64,000 nt of DNA. It comes from Bin5 sp965116395 (GTDB lineage: Bacteria; Chloroflexota; Anaerolineae; Caldilineales; Caldilineaceae). The position numbers were made by a program, and so were the translations under genes. Under the pieces are notes generated by a model. That model was not told where the DNA came from and did not search any database. It was given only the letters and a program-made list of their open reading frames with translations. The DNA lies in assembly GCA_965116395.1 (NCBI GenBank), contig OZ220684.1:1488001-1552000 (forward strand), written 5' to 3'. This document shows positions 60,027-64,000 of the stretch, piece after piece; the first letter of the stretch is position 1; the number at the start of each line of letters is the position of its first letter.

Positions 60027-62501
60027 CTAAATGCCTTCTTCGGTGATTTCGGGCAGGTCGACCCATGCGGGATGGAGATGAAACTCTTCGCGGGCGGGGA
60101 AGTCACGCTTGTTTTCATACTGTGCACGAAATTCGTCGAGGCGGTCGATCAGCGTCACCGGAAGGCCGTGGACGATCCAGACAGCGTCCATGCGTCCGGT
60201 GTCGCCGGTGGGCACCCATTTGATGTCCTCCTGGCCTACCATGGCCATGGCCAGTTGGGGATCGTCCATGCGGGATGAAGGCGTGGCCGCGAGACGGATA
60301 TGCTCCAGATTGGCGTCGTGGAAGCTGAAGCGGTCCGAATCCCAGCGGATGTAGGGGTTCAGACGATCGAGCCACTGCTGGACGCGGTTGTTGGGTAAAG
60401 GCCGGGACTGCTGGGTCTCCTCGCCATGCTGGACTCCGATAATGTGGCGGATGTCTACGCACTTAAGAACCCTGCCCAACAGCCCCCTTTCGGTGGCGAT
60501 TGCATTGGTGAGGTTGGCGAACAGCTCCTCGCCGCTGACTGCCTGGTTGTAGTTCAGGATGCGGTCGATAATGGGCCCGAGCAGGCTCTCCCAGTCGCTG
60601 GGATAGACGACCTGGGCTGCGTTGCGATAGAAGTGCTGCAGATAGTCTCGGCCGACGGCGCCGGTCTCCAGTTCATAGTATGTATTGGTGCTGGCGGTAC
60701 CGTCGGGGATGCGGGGGTCAATACGTTCGGCGGACCGCCTGGCGGCATGATTGGCTCGACCCAGTGCGCCGCCGGCATTGTCTATCTGGGCACGAAAAAC
60801 TTCGCGCAACTGTGTGCCGTAGGCGAAGAGTCGCTCGACGAGGATTCGCTCCAATATGTCGCGGCGCTGGTTGAGGCGGGCGCGGGCCTTGCGTTGCCGC
60901 ATGTCGCGGGCGCGGTCGCGGGCCTGGCGGGGGTTGAAGGCCGCCAGCATCAGGTCGCCCAAGCCGCCGGCAATCTGGCCTAACTGTTCTGCTGCGCCGC
61001 CCTGCTGGGCGAGCAAGGAGCGCCAGCGGGTACGATCCTCGTCCATTACCGGATGATTGTTCAACAGAAAGAGTCTCTGTTTGATCAGCGATTCCATCGG
61101 TGCGGTGGAGGGATTGGGCGGCGCCAACAGGTCGGTCAGGGTGAGCGCGCCGCGCAGTCCCGTCTCCAGGATTACCTGGCGGAATGTGTTGTCGACCGCG
61201 GTCTTGAAGCCGAGCCAAGCGCCGCGCTGTTCCTCGACCTCTTCGGCGAGTTCCTCCAGCCGGTCGTTGTCCAGAGAGAGGTAGCGGGAACGCATTCTGG
61301 CCAGGAGCCCCTGCCAGGCGGTGACAGCCTTTTGGCGGGCCTGAGGCGAGACAGGTTGGCGCGGGTCGTTGAGCTCGGGCCCGGCGGCAAACCGCCTCAT
61401 GCAGTCGGCCAGAAATGCCTGCTGCCAGAAGTTGACCAGCGACTCATCGGGCGCCACGATCGCGGAGGCGGCAAAACTGCTGTAGACGAGGTAGTTGCCC
61501 TTGGGGGGCTTTCCTGTGCTGCGTTCGTTCACCACTTCGGCGGCGGCCACGCCGCCGGACATGCGTTCGCGCACGACGTTCACCTCGAGCCCGAGGATTT
61601 CGCTGCTCAGATGGCTGATGGCGGTAAGTTGGATCAGATGCGCGGCCAGGTTTTCGGCGTCGGCTTTGCGAGCCAGGCTGCGGCCGTCGCGGTTGGTGCG
61701 CCCGACCAGAAAGATAAAGTCGAAAGGTGCGTAGGGTGTGTCAGGCAGCGCCCGCTGTTCGCTGGGGTAGAGTTCCTGGAACTGCTGCGTTTCCTGGAAG
61801 TAGTTGAGCTCTTTGAGCGCGGCGTAGGCGTTGGCTTTGATGCGCCTGCGCTGCAGATCGCTGTTGATTTCCTCTTCGAGCACGTCGGGCAGGAAGAAGA
61901 TGCCGACGACGCGGGCATTGCTGCGCACGAGCGCGCGCACGCGGTGCGCCACATCCATAAACATGCCGGCGCCGGTACCGCCGCAGAGACTGCTGACGAT
62001 ATAGACGAGCTGATAGTTGCTCATCACGGGAAAGCGGCGATTTTGCGCCATTTCCAGATCGCGGATTTTGTCCAGGGCCGCGTACTTCGTCTCCAACAGC
62101 CTTTTGAAGTTGACGTAGTTGCGGAAGAAGGATAGGCGTCCGATAGGCCGCAGTTGTTTGGCGCCGTTGTGGATGTAGCCCAGCGGGATCGAAGGGTAGT
62201 TCCACCAGCGGGCGATTTCGGGATGGTTTTCGAGGTTATCCACGAGGCGGGTGGCGTCGAACTTACCCATATAGGCCGATTCATCGGCGTAGAGCGGCTC
62301 CTGATCGAGCCGGTTGATAAGCGGTTCGGTGTCCAGGGCCAGCAGTTGAATCATTGCGGGCAGAGATTCGCCGCCCCACGCTTTGCGCAGGCGTCGTTTG
62401 ACGGCGCGCACAGCGTTTGTGCCCATACCGCCTACGCCGACCACGAGGGTCGGATAAATTGTTGGCTTTTCACTAAGAAACGGTGCCCCGTTCTGATCCA
62501 T
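60027..62501 (-). CDS. Tubulin-like (Tubulin_2/FtsZ-like) GTPase
   Basis: An 824-residue member of the large prokaryotic tubulin-like family. The first phosphate loop is VGVGGMGTNAV (GVGGMGTN at 22-29), and the tubulin/FtsZ signature is SSLCGGTGAGMFMDV (GGTGAGM at 174-180). LLALDTEP (54-60) and RPIGRLSFF are also typical. Residues 200-300 complete the GTPase domain. About 450 residues of unassigned helical sequence follow. Unlike FtsZ it is more than twice the usual length and has no FtsZ C-terminal peptide. Relatives have been proposed to act in membrane remodelling. It lies between a membrane protein gene upstream and its degenerate paralogue downstream, all on one strand. Confidence 0.9.
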   Translation of the reverse strand: MDQNGAPFLSEKPTIYPTLVVGVGGMGTNAVRAVKRRLRKAWGGESLPAMIQLLALDTEPLINRLDQEPLYADESAYMGKFDATRLVDNLENHPEIARWWNYPSIPLGYIHNGAKQLRPIGRLSFFRNYVNFKRLLETKYAALDKIRDLEMAQNRRFPVMSNYQLVYIVSSLCGGTGAGMFMDVAHRVRALVRSNARVVGIFFLPDVLEEEINSDLQRRRIKANAYAALKELNYFQETQQFQELYPSEQRALPDTPYAPFDFIFLVGRTNRDGRSLARKADAENLAAHLIQLTAISHLSSEILGLEVNVVRERMSGGVAAAEVVNERSTGKPPKGNYLVYSSFAASAIVAPDESLVNFWQQAFLADCMRRFAAGPELNDPRQPVSPQARQKAVTAWQGLLARMRSRYLSLDNDRLEELAEEVEEQRGAWLGFKTAVDNTFRQVILETGLRGALTLTDLLAPPNPSTAPMESLIKQRLFLLNNHPVMDEDRTRWRSLLAQQGGAAEQLGQIAGGLGDLMLAAFNPRQARDRARDMRQRKARARLNQRRDILERILVERLFAYGTQLREVFRAQIDNAGGALGRANHAARRSAERIDPRIPDGTASTNTYYELETGAVGRDYLQHFYRNAAQVVYPSDWESLLGPIIDRILNYNQAVSGEELFANLTNAIATERGLLGRVLKCVDIRHIIGVQHGEETQQSRPLPNNRVQQWLDRLNPYIRWDSDRFSFHDANLEHIRLAATPSSRMDDPQLAMAMVGQEDIKWVPTGDTGRMDAVWIVHGLPVTLIDRLDEFRAQYENKRDFPAREEFHLHPAWVDLPEITEEGI

Positions 62502-62661
62502 TTATGGCTTCCTTCTGAAGTTATCAGTAATAAAGTCCTGGTTTCGATCTGCTGCGCTTGCTGATGCACATGGCCACTTTGTCAGTTAACGGCCAGCTGG
62601 CCGCATCTCCGGAGTGGCGGTGTGCGCAGGCTGCAGTGCATTGAATACCGAAAACCAAGAA

Positions 62662-64000
62662 CTAAAAGCTATCGCGCGGGCTGCCCCAAGGGTCATCCGA
62701 TCCCGCGCCGGCGGGTGCGTTGTTCTGATCGTCGCCAAATGCTCCGTCGGATGGAGACGGCGATGACCAGCCCCAGTTGTCATCGGACGATTCTGTTCGG
62801 CCGAAATCACCGGAACCTGGAGCGGCAGAGGGGTTTGCCCCCCAGCCTCCCTGGTCCCAACCTGAGTCCCAGGCGGACTCTTGTGTTCCCGCATTGGCAT
62901 CTTGCCAGCCGTCCGAACTGCTGGAGCCGGCAAAGCGCTCAGACGGGGTGTCAGCAATGTTTTCAAAAGCAGGCGAATGGCCTGGCGAACCCGCCGGATG
63001 TACCGATCCTGCGACGGACGGCGGGTACGACGCGTGCGCTGGGCCTCCGGCCACATTCGACGAGCCAAATGCGGAATCCGGCGCGTTCGAATGATACCAA
63101 CTGTCGGAACTTCCGGAAGCGGCAGCGTACCCAGGCGTCAGCGGGGAGTCCTGCCCAGGCAGGGTCACTGTCGGATCTTCGTCATCATCCATATTGTACC
63201 CGCGACTGCGAGCACGCGCCACCACGATGAGCAAGGCCAACAGCATCATCGGTCCACTGCAGAATACCAGCGGGAAGGTGTAGAAGGGACGCAGCCACCA
63301 CTCGACGTAGCGTTGATAGAGGGTTGGGCTGCGGAAGCTGATATCGACCGAGCGTGTCTCATTGGCGAGGCCGGCGATGCTCAACAGCAGTTCTCCACTG
63401 TAGAAGGAGCCGCGCAAGGCATCTTTTGGCAGGTCTTTGCGGGCAATGAGGGTGATGGGAACCTCAAAAAATCCTTCGTCATCGGGGGAGTCGGTGACCT
63501 CCACCGGCAGGGCTTCGAGGAAGAGTTCATCTAGAGCCATGACGCCGTTGCCGGTTTCGCCCGACGCGGCGATACCGACTGTTTCGACCACAAAAGGCGT
63601 CTTGCCGTTGAAACGGAGGTATAGCGTTTCCGTTGTTTTTTCGCCGGCTCGCCCCAGATTGCCGAAATCGAGCGCGCCGGCGACACTCCACTCGACGTCG
63701 CGAATCTGCAGACGGAAAGGCACAATCGCGGATGCGGCCGGACCGGCGCCGGACGACGGATTGGCGGAAATGACATCGAATTCCTGGCTTGGCCCAGCCA
63801 GATTGAGGAGGCCGTGGCAGCTGCCGGCGGACATGGGGCCTTCGCTCTGCAGGCGTACCGGCAGCGCCCAATTTGCAGGCTGTAAATTGTCTGAAGCGGT
63901 GGAGTCGGCAGCGTTGACAGTTGCCGCTTCGAAGGGTTGCAGATCAGCGGCGGTGGCGGAGAGTCCGCTGCAGCTGCTTTCGGTCAGTTCAACCGTCAGC
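62662..64000 (-). CDS. Membrane protein with beta-rich outer domain and Trp-rich low-complexity cytoplasmic tail (5' end outside window)
   Basis: The frame is open to the window edge, so the start lies beyond 64000. At least 445 residues are seen. A beta-rich region (IRDVEWSVAGALDFGNLGRA, TETLYLRFNGKTPFVVETVG) precedes one membrane segment (TFPLVFCSGPMMLLALLIVV) followed by basic residues, then an acidic tail of about 190 residues rich in Ser, Gly, Asp and Trp (WDSGWDQGGWG, DDNWGWSSPSPS, DDPWGSPRDSF). By the positive-inside rule the tail is cytoplasmic. It precedes the tubulin-like GTPase gene on the same strand and is likely its membrane partner (inference). No known family is recognised in the visible part. 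Confidence 0.75.
   Translation of the reverse strand, partial: LTVELTESSCSGLSATAADLQPFEAATVNAADSTASDNLQPANWALPVRLQSEGPMSAGSCHGLLNLAGPSQEFDVISANPSSGAGPAASAIVPFRLQIRDVEWSVAGALDFGNLGRAGEKTTETLYLRFNGKTPFVVETVGIAASGETGNGVMALDELFLEALPVEVTDSPDDEGFFEVPITLIARKDLPKDALRGSFYSGELLLSIAGLANETRSVDISFRSPTLYQRYVEWWLRPFYTFPLVFCSGPMMLLALLIVVARARSRGYNMDDDEDPTVTLPGQDSPLTPGYAAASGSSDSWYHSNAPDSAFGSSNVAGGPAHASYPPSVAGSVHPAGSPGHSPAFENIADTPSERFAGSSSSDGWQDANAGTQESAWDSGWDQGGWGANPSAAPGSGDFGRTESSDDNWGWSSPSPSDGAFGDDQNNAPAGAGSDDPWGSPRDSF

Overview
The window reads as chromosomal DNA of a GC-rich, probably free-living or host-associated bacterium of the phylum Chloroflexota, most like the Caldilinea/Anaerolinea side. This is inferred from gene content: Tat-exported solute-binding lipoproteins of sugar ABC transporters, many Gfo/Idh/MocA oxidoreductases, phytanoyl-CoA dioxygenase, ThyX, a DUF1385 protein, and large tubulin-like (Tubulin_2/FtsZ-like) proteins. 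No rRNA, tRNA, CRISPR array or complete insertion sequence was found. The first and last genes are cut by the window edges.

Layout. 1-3.3 kb: end of a nucleoside-type ABC transporter ATPase, two small membrane proteins and a GT4 glycosyltransferase. 3.3-5.6 kb: a dispersed repeat, an aldo/keto reductase and a PhyH dioxygenase. 5.6-9.2 kb: a two-gene operon of lower GC, encoding a RecQ-type helicase fused to a phosphoribosyltransferase, then a DprA/SLOG protein, closed by a strong terminator. The pair resembles the PRTase+DprA defence module ShosTA with a helicase added. 9.25-20 kb: a carbohydrate locus, with two tandem Gfo/Idh paralogues, a third Gfo/Idh enzyme and a CUT1 sugar transporter on the minus strand, divergent from a GH78 alpha-L-rhamnosidase and a fourth Gfo/Idh enzyme. 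20-20.8 kb: a CPBP membrane protease. 20.8-29 kb: one minus-strand operon joining a second CUT1 transporter to a 2-hydroxyacid dehydrogenase, a dimethylglycine/sarcosine-dehydrogenase-like flavoprotein and a DmdA-like GcvT-family protein.

29-36 kb: housekeeping genes on the minus strand (hisS, GT2, polyprenyl synthase, TatD, phosphohexomutase). 36-49 kb: a methyltransferase, an orphan YgiT-type zinc-finger protein, an inositol-phosphatase-like enzyme, a PH-domain protein, a degenerate metallo-beta-lactamase, a TgpA-like transglutaminase with a large exported partner, a NIPSNAP-like small protein, an IS630-derived HTH protein, a nucleotide-sugar dehydrogenase and thyX. 49.5-54.4 kb: a complete branched-chain amino-acid (Liv) ABC operon with a good promoter. 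55.4-56.4 kb: DUF1385 protein.

56.4-64 kb: a minus-strand cluster of a membrane protein with a Trp-rich cytoplasmic tail, a tubulin-like GTPase with intact G-box motifs, and a membrane-anchored paralogue that has lost the tubulin signature. This looks like a little-described cytoskeletal or membrane-remodelling system.

Four copies of a roughly 200-bp structured repeat, all in the same orientation, and two families of degenerate heptamer tandem repeats are scattered between genes.
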